Origin: an uncultured Lachnospiraceae bacterium
GTDB lineage: Bacteria > Bacillota > Clostridia > Lachnospirales > Lachnospiraceae
NCBI GenBank assembly: GCA_910585205.1
Contig: CAJUCC010000058.1
Location: forward strand, 1-64,000
Direction of reading: 5' to 3'
DNA length: 64,000 nucleotides
Positions within the stretch are counted from its first letter, which is position 1; each line of letters begins with the position of its first letter. Under the pieces are notes generated by a model. The model was not told the origin of the DNA. It worked only from the letters and a program-made list of their open reading frames with translations, and made no database searches. Of this stretch, positions 24,914-32,833 are shown in pieces. The translations under genes and the position numbers were made by a program.

Positions 24914-26700
24914 GTTTCCACTTCCTCCACCTTCCGTCTGGGAATCCGCAGGAAGACACAGGAACCTTTTCCCATCACGCTTTCCACGGACAGTCCGTAT
25001 CTTTCCCCGTACAGCATCTTCATCCGGGCATTGATATTGTATATCCCGATCGAATTTCCCGATTCCACAATATCCTTATCGTTCTTTTCCAACTTGCGGT
25101 TGATTTCCGCACTGTCCATTCCCACACCGTTATCTCTGACCGAAACCTGTAAAATACCGTTCTGCTCCTGCGCCGTAATCGTAATCTTTTTTTCTCCATG
25201 CTTATTTTTTAATCCGTGATTGATCGCGTTTTCTACAAGCGGCTGCAGCGAAATTCTGGGGATGGAATCCTGCAGTACCGTTTCTTCGATATGAAACGCA
25301 TACTTCACCTCTTCCCGCATCCGCACATTCATGACAAAAATGTAATTTTTGAGATGATTCATCTCTTTGCCAACGGTCGAGTACGGATGTTTCATATCCA
25401 GACTGTACCGGAAAATATTGGAAAGCGACTGACACAGACTACTGACAATCTCACAGTTCTGTATACTGGAAATACTGCTCATCGTATCCAGCGTATTGTA
25501 CAGAAAATGCGGATTGATCTGCGCCTGCAGCGCTTTATACTCCGCTTTGTTTAAAAGAAGCTGGCTTTCATATTCCCGGCCGATCAGACGCTGTATCTCA
25601 TCCAGCATATCATTAAACTCCCGGCCAAGCTGTCCGATCTCATCTCCCGTCACATACGCCGCCCGCAGTCCCGTTTCGCCTGCGCGAATCCGGGATATGG
25701 TGTCCGTGAGCTGTTCCAGCGGTTTTGTCAGGTTTTTGGTGATATAAGAGATCACTATGGTAATCATGCAGATCATCACGATCGCAATCCAGACCAGATT
25801 CCGGGTCAGCATCGCCTGGCTGCGCCGCAGCATTTCCTGCGGCATAATGGAATACGCATCCAGATTATAGTTTTCTCCGGGAACCGTAAACAGTACTTTG
25901 TTCTTCTCGGAAATGCTCTGAATTTCTTCCCGCACACCCCGGCGGATGCAGTCGTCTATCTTTTCATAATAAGAGGCACTCTCTTCCTCCAGATTGCCAA
26001 TGGCATAGAGCTGTCTGTCTCCCATCGGCTGCAGCCAGATATACATCGTATCGTCTATCACATATTTTTGCATAATTTTTTCCAGCACCTTGCTGTCCAC
26101 ATCACAGACAATATAACCGATACAGTCATTGAGATTGGTGTTATTATAAATCTTTATGGCGAACCGGGCAATGTTTCGCTCCCGGTTTTCGTTATAGTAA
26201 CTCGAGACCAGCAGTCCCGTGTCGGAGGACGCAACATATTCCTGCACCCGCCGTCCGTTATTTTTAGTTTCTTCCTCATAAATGTCTTTGGGATAATTAT
26301 ATTTGGGTGTTACGGTTTTTCGGTATGTACTGAGCAATTCATGCTCCGCCGTATAAATATAGAAAGCGACAACACCGTCCGAAGTCGAAAAATTTTCCGT
26401 AGCCATCTCATAGGCAAACCGATAGTATGTATCCTGCAATTCTCCAATGCTTTTTCCGCTGCTTAAATCCTGCAGAAAAACCTTGTTATTATAGATTTTA
26501 ATCAGTCCGCCTTCCAGGTTTTTAAAAAATGTATTCAACTCATTCTGCATATTTTCGAGCGTATGAAAGCTTTCATTTTCAGCCTGCTCATAAATCAACG
26601 AAGCCGACGCCCTTTGGTATAAAAACGCCTGTATCATCAATACGGCCAGCGTACTGCACAGACATACCAGCAAAATTTTTTCCCGCATCCGCAGTTTCAT
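24901..26700 (-). CDS. YesM-type sensor histidine kinase
   Basis: The 599-residue membrane kinase has an N-terminal helix (about 9-26), a large extracellular sensor region, a second helix near 297-318, a HAMP domain (ITKNLTKPLEQLTDTISRI), the LytS/YesM phospho-acceptor block QINPHFLYNTLDTMSSI near residue 395, and an HATPase domain with LQPLVENAINHG and DNGVGMD. Kinases of this family commonly control carbohydrate transport genes. It overlaps the regulator gene, and an 11-bp perfect inverted repeat sits 23 bases upstream of the start. Confidence 0.94.
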   Translation of the reverse strand: MKLRMREKILLVCLCSTLAVLMIQAFLYQRASASLIYEQAENESFHTLENMQNELNTFFKNLEGGLIKIYNNKVFLQDLSSGKSIGELQDTYYRFAYEMATENFSTSDGVVAFYIYTAEHELLSTYRKTVTPKYNYPKDIYEEETKNNGRRVQEYVASSDTGLLVSSYYNENRERNIARFAIKIYNNTNLNDCIGYIVCDVDSKVLEKIMQKYVIDDTMYIWLQPMGDRQLYAIGNLEEESASYYEKIDDCIRRGVREEIQSISEKNKVLFTVPGENYNLDAYSIMPQEMLRRSQAMLTRNLVWIAIVMICMITIVISYITKNLTKPLEQLTDTISRIRAGETGLRAAYVTGDEIGQLGREFNDMLDEIQRLIGREYESQLLLNKAEYKALQAQINPHFLYNTLDTMSSISSIQNCEIVSSLCQSLSNIFRYSLDMKHPYSTVGKEMNHLKNYIFVMNVRMREEVKYAFHIEETVLQDSIPRISLQPLVENAINHGLKNKHGEKKITITAQEQNGILQVSVRDNGVGMDSAEINRKLEKNDKDIVESGNSIGIYNINARMKMLYGERYGLSVESVMGKGSCVFLRIPRRKVEEVETWKR

Positions 26701-26722
26701 AAACGGTATCCCCCTGTTTTAC

Positions 26723-26755
26723 CATATCGGAAATCCGCCGGAATTTTCCGATATG
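26723..26755. repeat. perfect 11-bp inverted repeat upstream of yesM-like kinase
   Basis: CATATCGGAAA (26723-26733) is repeated inverted as TTTCCGATATG (26745-26755) with an 11-base spacer. No long T tract follows on the minus strand, so it is more likely an operator or leader hairpin than a terminator, though termination cannot be excluded. Confidence 0.7.
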
Positions 26756-26757
26756 CT

Positions 26758-26787
26758 AAAAAAGGCATCCTGTTTTCAGGACACCTT
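26758..26787 (-). terminator. terminator of SRP RNA
   Basis: AAGGTGTCCTG and CAGGATGCCTT form an 11-bp stem with a four-base loop, followed by TTTTTT on the minus strand. Confidence 0.88.
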
Positions 26788-26799
26788 CTTATCTTCTCT

Positions 26800-27066
26800 C
26801 TACCGTGCGTTCTGCTTCGGACGACACCCATATGCGTTACCTTTACAGTTAGCTCCGCCCAGGCGCCCTCACGGCACCCGGATGGTTCTGCTTAGTGCTG
26901 CTTTGTTCCCAACCTGACACGGTTCACAGATACCCGTCGCGTGAGACCCGGACTTCAACGCCACTTATAAAGGGCAGCCATACAGGTCAAAGTTCTCAGA
27001 CAGAACATCACCCCTGCTATAGCGGATTGCAGGTACAGGGTACCGCTATCACCCCGGCTGCACGGT
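26800..27066 (-). ncRNA. ffs: signal recognition particle RNA (large, Firmicutes type)
   Basis: The reverse complement gives a transcript of about 267 nucleotides whose ends pair (CCGTGC with GCACGG). Near its middle is the S domain: GTGTCAGGTTGGGAACAAAGCAGCACTAAGCAGAAC (in parts: GTCAGGTTGGGAACAAAGCA, then GCACTAAGCAGAAC), the Ffh-binding helix 8 region. The 5' part carries the Alu-like GCCGGGGTGATAGCGG. Size and Alu domain fit the Bacillus/Clostridia form rather than the 114-nt E. coli form. It is flanked by a strong promoter and terminator and lies next to tadA, as in many Firmicutes. Confidence 0.95.
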
Positions 27067-27072
27067 GTTATC

Positions 27073-27101
27073 AGTATACTTGTTTTTGGAGAGAAAGTCA
27101 A
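27073..27101 (-). promoter_or_regulatory. promoter of SRP RNA
   Basis: On the minus strand TTGACT (27096-27101) and TATACT (27073-27078) are exactly 17 bases apart, ending seven bases before the predicted RNA 5' end. Confidence 0.88.
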
Positions 27102-27107
27102 TGTCTC

Positions 27108-27323
27108 CTAATAAAAACTATTCTCCACAACGCCCGGAAGCAGCGCATAGACCGATCCCCCGATCTCTTTTTCAAACAGCGCCTTGATCTCCAGAATCTT
27201 CTTCCATCTGTCCGTCGTGGCCGGATGCACGCCATATCGAATCGTCACATCCACAAAACGTTTTTCCAGAAGGCAGAATCCTGTCGGCAGCGCCAGTTCC
27301 GCAATTTGTCTGTTTAATTCCAT
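27108..27323 (-). CDS. small uncharacterised protein between tadA and SRP RNA
   Basis: The 71-residue product is soluble and of ordinary composition (MELNRQIAELALPTGFCLL near the start, DRWKKILEIKALFEKEIGG in the second half). I recognise no family. It starts one base after the tadA stop, so it is probably translated from the same mRNA, and ends just before the SRP RNA promoter. The tight spacing is the main reason for accepting it as a gene; a comparison of related genomes would settle it. Confidence 0.55.
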   Translation of the reverse strand: MELNRQIAELALPTGFCLLEKRFVDVTIRYGVHPATTDRWKKILEIKALFEKEIGGSVYALLPGVVENSFY

Positions 27324-27324
27324 A

Positions 27325-27822
27325 TTATCTCCCGTCCGTTTCCCACCGGCTTTCCTTTTCCATCTTGTTACGGATTCGCAGTCTTCTGAAAAAATCTGTC
27401 AACAGCCCGCTGCACATCTCACCGAGCACACCTTCGATCACCTCCGCCTGATGATTAAAAAGCGGCTCCTGCAGAATATTCAGTACAGATCCCGCACACC
27501 CTGCCTTCGGATTCCGGCAGCCCATGACAACACGGGGAATCCGGGCCTGTACAATGGCGCCTGCGCACATCTGGCACGGTTCCAGCGTCACGTAAAGCGT
27601 GCAGTCTTCCAGCCGCCAGTCCCCTGCCGCTTTGCTGGCTTTTCGGATGGCCGTTATCTCCGCATGCGACAATGTGCTCTTGTCCGTGTTTCTCCGGTTA
27701 TATCCTCTGCCGATAATTTTATCTCCACGGACGATCACGCAGCCAATCGGCACCTCACCCAGTATTTCCGCCTTCTTCGCCTGCTTGATCGCTTCCTTCA
27801 TATATTTTTCATGTTCCGTCAT
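27325..27822 (-). CDS. tadA: tRNA-specific adenosine deaminase TadA
   Basis: The 165-residue enzyme converts A34 to inosine in tRNA-Arg(ACG). The cytidine/deoxycytidylate deaminase zinc motifs are complete: HAEITAI (His ligand and catalytic Glu) and PCQMCAGAIVQARI (two Cys ligands). VPIGCVIVRGDKIIGRGYNRR precedes them, as in known TadA proteins. ATG 27822 has GGAGAAAAAGC upstream. A remnant of an AraC gene overlaps its first codons. Confidence 0.95.
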   Translation of the reverse strand: MTEHEKYMKEAIKQAKKAEILGEVPIGCVIVRGDKIIGRGYNRRNTDKSTLSHAEITAIRKASKAAGDWRLEDCTLYVTLEPCQMCAGAIVQARIPRVVMGCRNPKAGCAGSVLNILQEPLFNHQAEVIEGVLGEMCSGLLTDFFRRLRIRNKMEKESRWETDGR

Positions 27823-27991
27823 GCTTTTTCTCCATTGCCGTCCGGCTTTTCTCCGGTTCGTACTGACGCCGGTATGCCGATGGCGTACATTCCATAATCT
27901 TCCGAAATGTCTTACTGAAATAACTCGTGCCGGAAAACCCGCAGGAATACGCTATATCCGTTATGGCCTTTCCCGTTTCCCGCAGCGCCAA
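27809..27991 (-). pseudogene. remnant of an AraC family regulator (C-terminal helix-turn-helix only)
   Basis: The frame encodes ALRETGKAITDIAYSCGFSG and TSYFSKTFRKIMECTPSAYRR, the second helix-turn-helix of an AraC family protein. The rest of the domain and any sensor part are missing. Upstream in the same frame a TAA stop appears within about 15 codons, there is no ribosome site, and adjacent frames show no matching N-terminal sequence. It ends inside the tadA start. I read this as the decayed tail of a lost regulator gene. Confidence 0.7.
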
Positions 27992-28144
27992 TCCTCTTGT
28001 TTATCGTCCATATATTGATACTTTTTGTCGTTATCCACGTTTTTTTCGGCATAAATCATCGCTATAATCATATCAGAAACAAAAACAAAGCACAATATAA
28101 AAAGGCCGGCTGACATACCGGCAGTAAATAAAGGAGGATGCACT

Positions 28145-28393
28145 ATGAAGGTTTATAACATTACCAACACCCGCGAATTTTTTAACAAATTATCGGCCTG
28201 CAAAGGCTCCGTGGAACTTGTGGATGAAAACGGCCTGCATCTGGAACTCACCCATGGTCGGGAAGGGCTTGAAATTCTCCCCTTCTCCTATATGTATGGG
28301 ACGATCGACCAGATGGAACTGGTCTTCCGGGATCCGCAGGACTGCGCCATGATCGTAACCTATCTGATGAACAAGCGAAAAGCATCCGCATAA
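28145..28393 (+). CDS. small uncharacterised protein (82 residues)
   Basis: The product (MKVYNITNTREFFNKLSACK at the start) is a small alpha/beta protein with acidic and aromatic residues and no membrane segment or known motif. AAAGGAGGATGCACT precedes the ATG, one of the best ribosome sites in the window. A TATAAT box lies at 28063-28068 and a GCCGG/CCGGC leader hairpin follows it. The resemblance to short conserved Lachnospiraceae proteins is only an impression. Function is unknown. Confidence 0.72.
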   Translation: MKVYNITNTREFFNKLSACKGSVELVDENGLHLELTHGREGLEILPFSYMYGTIDQMELVFRDPQDCAMIVTYLMNKRKASA

Positions 28394-28477
28394 AATCCCG
28401 GTTTCCTTTCTCTCCCGAACATGTTATACTGTTCCCGAAACACGGCAGCAGACAACAACGGACAGAAAGGAATCACA

Positions 28478-29008
28478 ATGCAGCTGATACCCGCAACAGA
28501 CAACCATCGCTTACAAAAAATTGAACAATTATACCAAACCGCCTTCCCGGCCTGTGAACGCAAGCCGTTTTCCAATATGACGCAGCGGCAGACCACCGGA
28601 CAGGTCGATATATTCGCACTCGAAGAAAACGGGGCTTTCCATGGTCTGGCCATTACCATGAAAGCCCTTGATCTCGTACTGTTGGATTATTTCGCCATTG
28701 CCGACGCAAAACGCGGTCAGGGATTCGGTCACAGTTCTCTGCAGGCGCTGATTTCCCACTATGCGGGAAAACGCTTTTTTCTGGAAATCGAAAGCACCCG
28801 TGAGCCGTCTCCGAACAGGGAGCAGCGTCTTCGGCGCAAAAGTTTCTATCTGCGCGGTGGCATGACGGAACTCGGCATCGAGGCCGTCGTATTCGGCGTT
28901 CCGATGGAACTGCTCTCCTGTCAGGCAAAACTCACCGCTGCCGAATATGTCGGCGTGTATGAAACCGTGTACGGAGCCGGAAAAGCCGCCCATATCCAAA
29001 TTCTGTGA
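28478..29008 (+). CDS. GNAT family N-acetyltransferase
   Basis: The 176-residue protein has the GNAT fold signature: strand 4 LVLLDYFAIADAKRGQGFG followed by HSSLQALISH, where RGQGFG is the acetyl-CoA pyrophosphate loop, and FLEIES with RKSFYLRGGM at strand 5 and helix 4. The substrate cannot be predicted. ATG 28478 has AGAAAGGAATCACA upstream; an earlier in-frame start is not supported. It follows the 82-residue gene on the same strand by 84 bases. Confidence 0.85.
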   Translation: MQLIPATDNHRLQKIEQLYQTAFPACERKPFSNMTQRQTTGQVDIFALEENGAFHGLAITMKALDLVLLDYFAIADAKRGQGFGHSSLQALISHYAGKRFFLEIESTREPSPNREQRLRRKSFYLRGGMTELGIEAVVFGVPMELLSCQAKLTAAEYVGVYETVYGAGKAAHIQIL

Positions 29009-29024
29009 TTTTGGCTGTTATCTC

Positions 29025-30428
29025 TCAGATCTCCACTTTTCGCATATAATACCCAAACGCCCCTGTCTCCACACCGCTCTTTTTTTCGGGCGTACCGCGT
29101 TCCCCGTTTCCCCTTGCGGATAACGCGAATCCCTCAAACCCGAACATTACCGCCACCCGCTTATCCCGTTCGAAATAAGCGCCGGGAACTCCGATATAAT
29201 AGATTTCGTCTTTTTTCCCGCCGGTTTTCCCGAGTATAACATGATGATAATTATAAAAGCTATGCAGTAAAAAGCTGTTGCTTACAAGATTCTGATATTC
29301 CTTACGCAATATGATAAAATCTTTGGGTGCAATGGTGATATAGTCTTCATCGTCCCCGAACGGGTGACATACCGGATACAATGTGCAAAGCTGTGTCCAT
29401 TTATCCTCATGGAGCATCTTCTGCAGTGGAATATCCTCCAGACGTTCCGCCTGACGTAATGCGCCTGCCTTTGTGATCTGCGACTTATGAAGTGCGCCGT
29501 CCGCATCATCTGTCTCCTGCCCGGCATACGGCGGCTCTGCCGGAACAGAATACTCTGCTATAAAGGCCGGCGGTTCTGCCGCAAAATCCGTCTCCGGATC
29601 TCCCATAACAGCAGACTGCGGTATGGCGGCTTCGGGCTTTGTCTGTTGAAATCGTGTACCCGACTGCTTCTCACCTGCCTTTTCTTTTTCTGTCGCCGCA
29701 CGCTCCGCTTTCTCTGTTTCCGTTCCGCCTGCGCCGTTTTCTCCCGCTTCATATGTATCCTGCTGCCCGGCCGATTCGCCTTCCTGCGGCTGTCCCGCTT
29801 CCCCGCTGCGCTCCGGCTGTACGATCAGAGATGCCTCCGGTATCCAGATCCGCATCCGCTCCGGCGGTGTATGATCCGAAGCCGGCGATTCTTTGGCATC
29901 TTCCGTTTCCCGGGGCGCCTCTGTTTTCTGCCGCGGCGCGGTCTCCTCTGTCGTCTCCTCAGAGTGCGCCTGCTCCGGCGATGCTGCAGACGATTCCGAC
30001 AGTGCTGCAGACGGTTCCGGCATCTTTACGATTTCCGCCGGCCGGCCGGCAGATTCGCGGCGGCGATACCCGTCCGGTACTTCGCCCCACTCCCATTCGG
30101 TCTCGCAGTATTTATTTTCATCGATACGGATAAACAGGCCGGTTATATCGAAAACGCACAGTCCCGCACCGTCCATATCATCCCGCTGAAAGCAGGCATT
30201 GTAATAGCCTGTCCCTTTGTCTACAATAAATCTGCCGAGCCGGAGCTTCTCCTCACTGGATACAAAAATATCGCACATACGGCTCTCATGGATTCCCAGT
30301 CCTTTCACATGTATCTCCACCGTCACTTCCTCGTCCTTTACGAGAATTTTGCCGTATCCACAGTTTTTCCTTTTTTCGCCGTATTCATAATAGTCCAGAT
30401 ATGAAACAATCTTTCTAAAATAAAACAA
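29025..30428 (-). CDS. uncharacterised protein with low-complexity middle (DUF6128-like)
   Basis: The 467-residue product has an N-terminal beta-rich domain (about 1-125; KIVSYLDYYEYGEKRKNCGY), a Glu/Ala/Pro-rich disordered middle of about 180 residues, and a C-terminal domain (about 315-467) with HPFGDDEDYITIAPKDFIIL and SFLLHSFYNYHHVILGK. This two-domain layout resembles Lachnospiraceae proteins I associate with DUF6128, but the name is uncertain. The likely start is TTG at 30428, six bases after GGAGGG; the ATG at 30446 has only a poor site. The Shine-Dalgarno lies in a hairpin described separately. Confidence 0.65.
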   Translation of the reverse strand: MFYFRKIVSYLDYYEYGEKRKNCGYGKILVKDEEVTVEIHVKGLGIHESRMCDIFVSSEEKLRLGRFIVDKGTGYYNACFQRDDMDGAGLCVFDITGLFIRIDENKYCETEWEWGEVPDGYRRRESAGRPAEIVKMPEPSAALSESSAASPEQAHSEETTEETAPRQKTEAPRETEDAKESPASDHTPPERMRIWIPEASLIVQPERSGEAGQPQEGESAGQQDTYEAGENGAGGTETEKAERAATEKEKAGEKQSGTRFQQTKPEAAIPQSAVMGDPETDFAAEPPAFIAEYSVPAEPPYAGQETDDADGALHKSQITKAGALRQAERLEDIPLQKMLHEDKWTQLCTLYPVCHPFGDDEDYITIAPKDFIILRKEYQNLVSNSFLLHSFYNYHHVILGKTGGKKDEIYYIGVPGAYFERDKRVAVMFGFEGFALSARGNGERGTPEKKSGVETGAFGYYMRKVEI

Positions 30429-30483
30429 CCCTGTCCCTCCAGTCATAACGATATACCTATGACTATTATATGCAGGGACAGGG
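30429..30483 (-). promoter_or_regulatory. leader hairpin covering the Shine-Dalgarno of the DUF6128-like gene
   Basis: CCCTGTCCCT and AGGGACAGGG (30474-30483 and 30429-30438) are perfect 10-base arms, with an inner AGTCATA/TATGACT pair (30441-30447/30458-30464). The 3' arm includes GGAGGG and ends at the TTG start. A TATAAT lies within the loop on the minus strand, so whether the whole structure is transcribed depends on the true promoter. Confidence 0.55.
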
Positions 30484-30509
30484 CCAGATAGACCTGTTAT
30501 GATAAATTT

Positions 30510-31598
30510 TTATGAATTTGCGTTTTCCAGATGTTTCAGATAGTTCATCACCATCAACGCGATATTAAATGTCAGGGCATCTTCGAAATTCCGCATATCC
30601 AGCCCGGTTACTTTCTGTACTTTTTCGATCCGGTATACAAGCGTATTCCGATGTACAAAGAGTTGTCTGGAAGTTTCCGAAACATTCAGATTATTCTGGA
30701 AGAATTTCTGTATTGTCGTAAGAATTTCTTCGTCGATTTCCTGTGGGATCTCGTCGCTGCCAAAGATTTCCCGGATAAAAATTCTGCAGAGATTAGCCGG
30801 AAGCTGATAGATCAGTCTGCCGATACCAAGCGCATGATAAGCGATGACATTTGTTTCCGCATAAAAGATCCTTCCCACATCCAGTGCCAGCTTTGCCTCC
30901 TTAAAGGACTTTGATACATCTTTCAGTTCTTCTACAATCGTCCCGTAAGAAACCTTTACATTGACCATGGCCTCCGCATTGACCATATCCACAATCATTT
31001 CCGCGATATTTTTCAGTTCGGGATAGCCTTCCTCCTCTGCAAGAGATTTAATCAGGATGACATTCCGTTCTTCCACCGCAGTCACATAATCGCCGTTATA
31101 GGTCAGGAAAAGCCCCCTGAGCAATTCCATAATCTCCGCATCATTGTCTGCGGCTGTCTCAATCAGGAACACGGCCCGCCTGCCTTCCGCCGCAATATGC
31201 AGCTTCCGTGCACGGTTATAGATGTCAACGAGCAGCAGATTGTCAAGAATCAGATTCTGCAGAAAACTGTCCTTATCCAACTTGGCCTTATAGGCAGTCA
31301 TTAGCTGACGGAGCTGGCTTACCGCAATCTTTCCGACCATATATGCGTCTTCGTTGCCCTTGGCAAGAAGCAGGTAAACCGCTTCCTCGTCTTCCGTGAC
31401 TTTAAACAGATAATATCCGTTTATCACCTGACTGTCAGCCGCCGATTCCGCAAATTCCAAAATCAGCCCGGACGGTATGGCAACCATATCCATCGTAGAT
31501 GCCGCCACGCTGCCCTGCATATCCAACACGCATAAGTCTATTTTCGTAATACTCCGTAATTCATCAATGCTCGCCTGTATGGTCTGATTGGATAACAT
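30510..31598 (-). CDS. CdaR/PucR family transcriptional regulator
   Basis: The 362-residue protein begins with a CdaR-like sensor domain (about 1-130) and continues with a GGDEF-like middle region. The C-terminus is the PucR-type helix-turn-helix (about 295-355, NNLNVSETSRQLFVHRNTLVYRIEKV in parts: LNVSETSRQLFVHRNTLVYR). In E. coli CdaR activates sugar diacid genes; here the ligand is unknown. The gene is nine bases after the MsmK-type ATPase gene and is probably cotranscribed with it, suggesting a link to general sugar uptake. RBS AAGGAG is close to the ATG. Confidence 0.88.
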   Translation of the reverse strand: MLSNQTIQASIDELRSITKIDLCVLDMQGSVAASTMDMVAIPSGLILEFAESAADSQVINGYYLFKVTEDEEAVYLLLAKGNEDAYMVGKIAVSQLRQLMTAYKAKLDKDSFLQNLILDNLLLVDIYNRARKLHIAAEGRRAVFLIETAADNDAEIMELLRGLFLTYNGDYVTAVEERNVILIKSLAEEEGYPELKNIAEMIVDMVNAEAMVNVKVSYGTIVEELKDVSKSFKEAKLALDVGRIFYAETNVIAYHALGIGRLIYQLPANLCRIFIREIFGSDEIPQEIDEEILTTIQKFFQNNLNVSETSRQLFVHRNTLVYRIEKVQKVTGLDMRNFEDALTFNIALMVMNYLKHLENANS

Positions 31599-31606
31599 GC
31601 TTCTCC

Positions 31607-32713
31607 TTAATTGGTAATTACCTTTTCGGTTTCTTTGTCAAATACGTGCATCTTATCTACATCAAATGCAAATTTTACTTTGCTTCCGCTTCTTGCGGAG
31701 GTACGGGGATCCACTCTCGCCGTGATCGGGAATTCACCCAGTTCAAAATACAGATATACCTCTGCACCGAGCAATTCATATACATTGATTGTCGCTTCGA
31801 AAGCATCCTTCAGCTGCGGCGCCATAGCAGCGTCATATACGTCCTCGGGACGGATACCCAGTGTCACGGTCTTTCCGTCATAGCCGCCGTCGATCACTTT
31901 CTTTGCTTTTTCTGCAGGAAGTTCGATCGCCATGCCGGATGTCTTGGCAAACACCTTATTGCCTTTTACTTCAATCTGCGCGTCGAGGAAGTTCATCTGC
32001 GGAGAACCCATGAATCCTGCCACGAACAGGTTCTGCGGTCTCTCATATAAGTTCTGCGGGCTGTCCACCTGCTGTACGATTCCGTCTTTCATAACAACGA
32101 TTCTCGTACCAAGCGTCATCGCCTCTGTCTGGTCATGGGTAACATAGATAATCGTAGCGCCCAGTCTCTGATGCAGTTTGGCGATCTCCGTACGCATCTG
32201 TACACGAAGTTTTGCATCAAGGTTGGAAAGCGGCTCATCCATCAGGAATACTTTGGGACTGCGCACGATCGCACGACCCATGGCAACACGCTGTCTCTGA
32301 CCACCGGAAAGAGCCTTCGGCTTACGATCCAGCAACTTCTCCAAATCCAGAATTCTCGCTGCTTCTTTTACCATCTCATCGATCTTTTCCTTCGGTACTT
32401 TGCGAAGTTTCAGACCAAACGCCATATTATCGTAAACTGTCATATGGGGATATAACGCGTAGTTCTGGAACACCATTGCAATGTCTCTGTCCTTCGGCTC
32501 CACGTCATTTACCAGTCTGCCGTCAATTTTCAGTTCGCCGGAAGAAATATCTTCCAGACCTGCAACCATACGGAGCGTTGTCGATTTGCCGCATCCGGAA
32601 GGCCCTACAAAAATGATAAATTCCTTATCTTCGATTTCAAGGTTAAAATCTTTCACGGCTTCAAATCCGTTGGGATATTTTTTGCAAATGTTTTTCAATG
32701 ATAAACTTGCCAC
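31607..32713 (-). CDS. msmK: MsmK/UgpC-type sugar ABC transporter ATP-binding protein
   Basis: The 368-residue ATPase carries Walker A GPSGCGKSTT, signature LSGGQRQRVAMGRAI, Walker B VFLMDEPLSNLDAKLR and the switch His in VTHDQTEAMTLG, followed by the C-terminal OB/TOBE regulatory domain (about 240-368) typical of CUT1 ATPases. MsmK proteins can serve several importers. The GTG at 32713 has GGAGGATGAAAAA upstream and gives normal family length; an open frame extends 35 codons further without a site. It is not next to any permease gene, and the galactoside importer at 20-23 kb lacks an ATPase, so it is the natural partner. Confidence 0.92.
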   Translation of the reverse strand: MASLSLKNICKKYPNGFEAVKDFNLEIEDKEFIIFVGPSGCGKSTTLRMVAGLEDISSGELKIDGRLVNDVEPKDRDIAMVFQNYALYPHMTVYDNMAFGLKLRKVPKEKIDEMVKEAARILDLEKLLDRKPKALSGGQRQRVAMGRAIVRSPKVFLMDEPLSNLDAKLRVQMRTEIAKLHQRLGATIIYVTHDQTEAMTLGTRIVVMKDGIVQQVDSPQNLYERPQNLFVAGFMGSPQMNFLDAQIEVKGNKVFAKTSGMAIELPAEKAKKVIDGGYDGKTVTLGIRPEDVYDAAMAPQLKDAFEATINVYELLGAEVYLYFELGEFPITARVDPRTSARSGSKVKFAFDVDKMHVFDKETEKVITN

Positions 32714-32833
32714 TTTTTCATCCTCCTGCTTTTCATGGTTTATTATCGGAATCAGGTCATCCGCCTTGTCTTTAGTATAGTGGCTGCACCCTGTTTGCGC
32801 CATACCACGATTCCACAAAGTTTCCTGAAAATT

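Noticed and set aside
23261..25219. 652-codon open frame on the plus strand
   Set aside because: It is antisense to the well-supported YesN and YesM genes, has no ribosome site and shows no recognisable domain.
27961..28143. 60-codon minus-strand frame with a hydrophobic start
   Set aside because: It covers the promoter and leader of the 28145 gene and the degenerate AraC region; no ribosome site or family.
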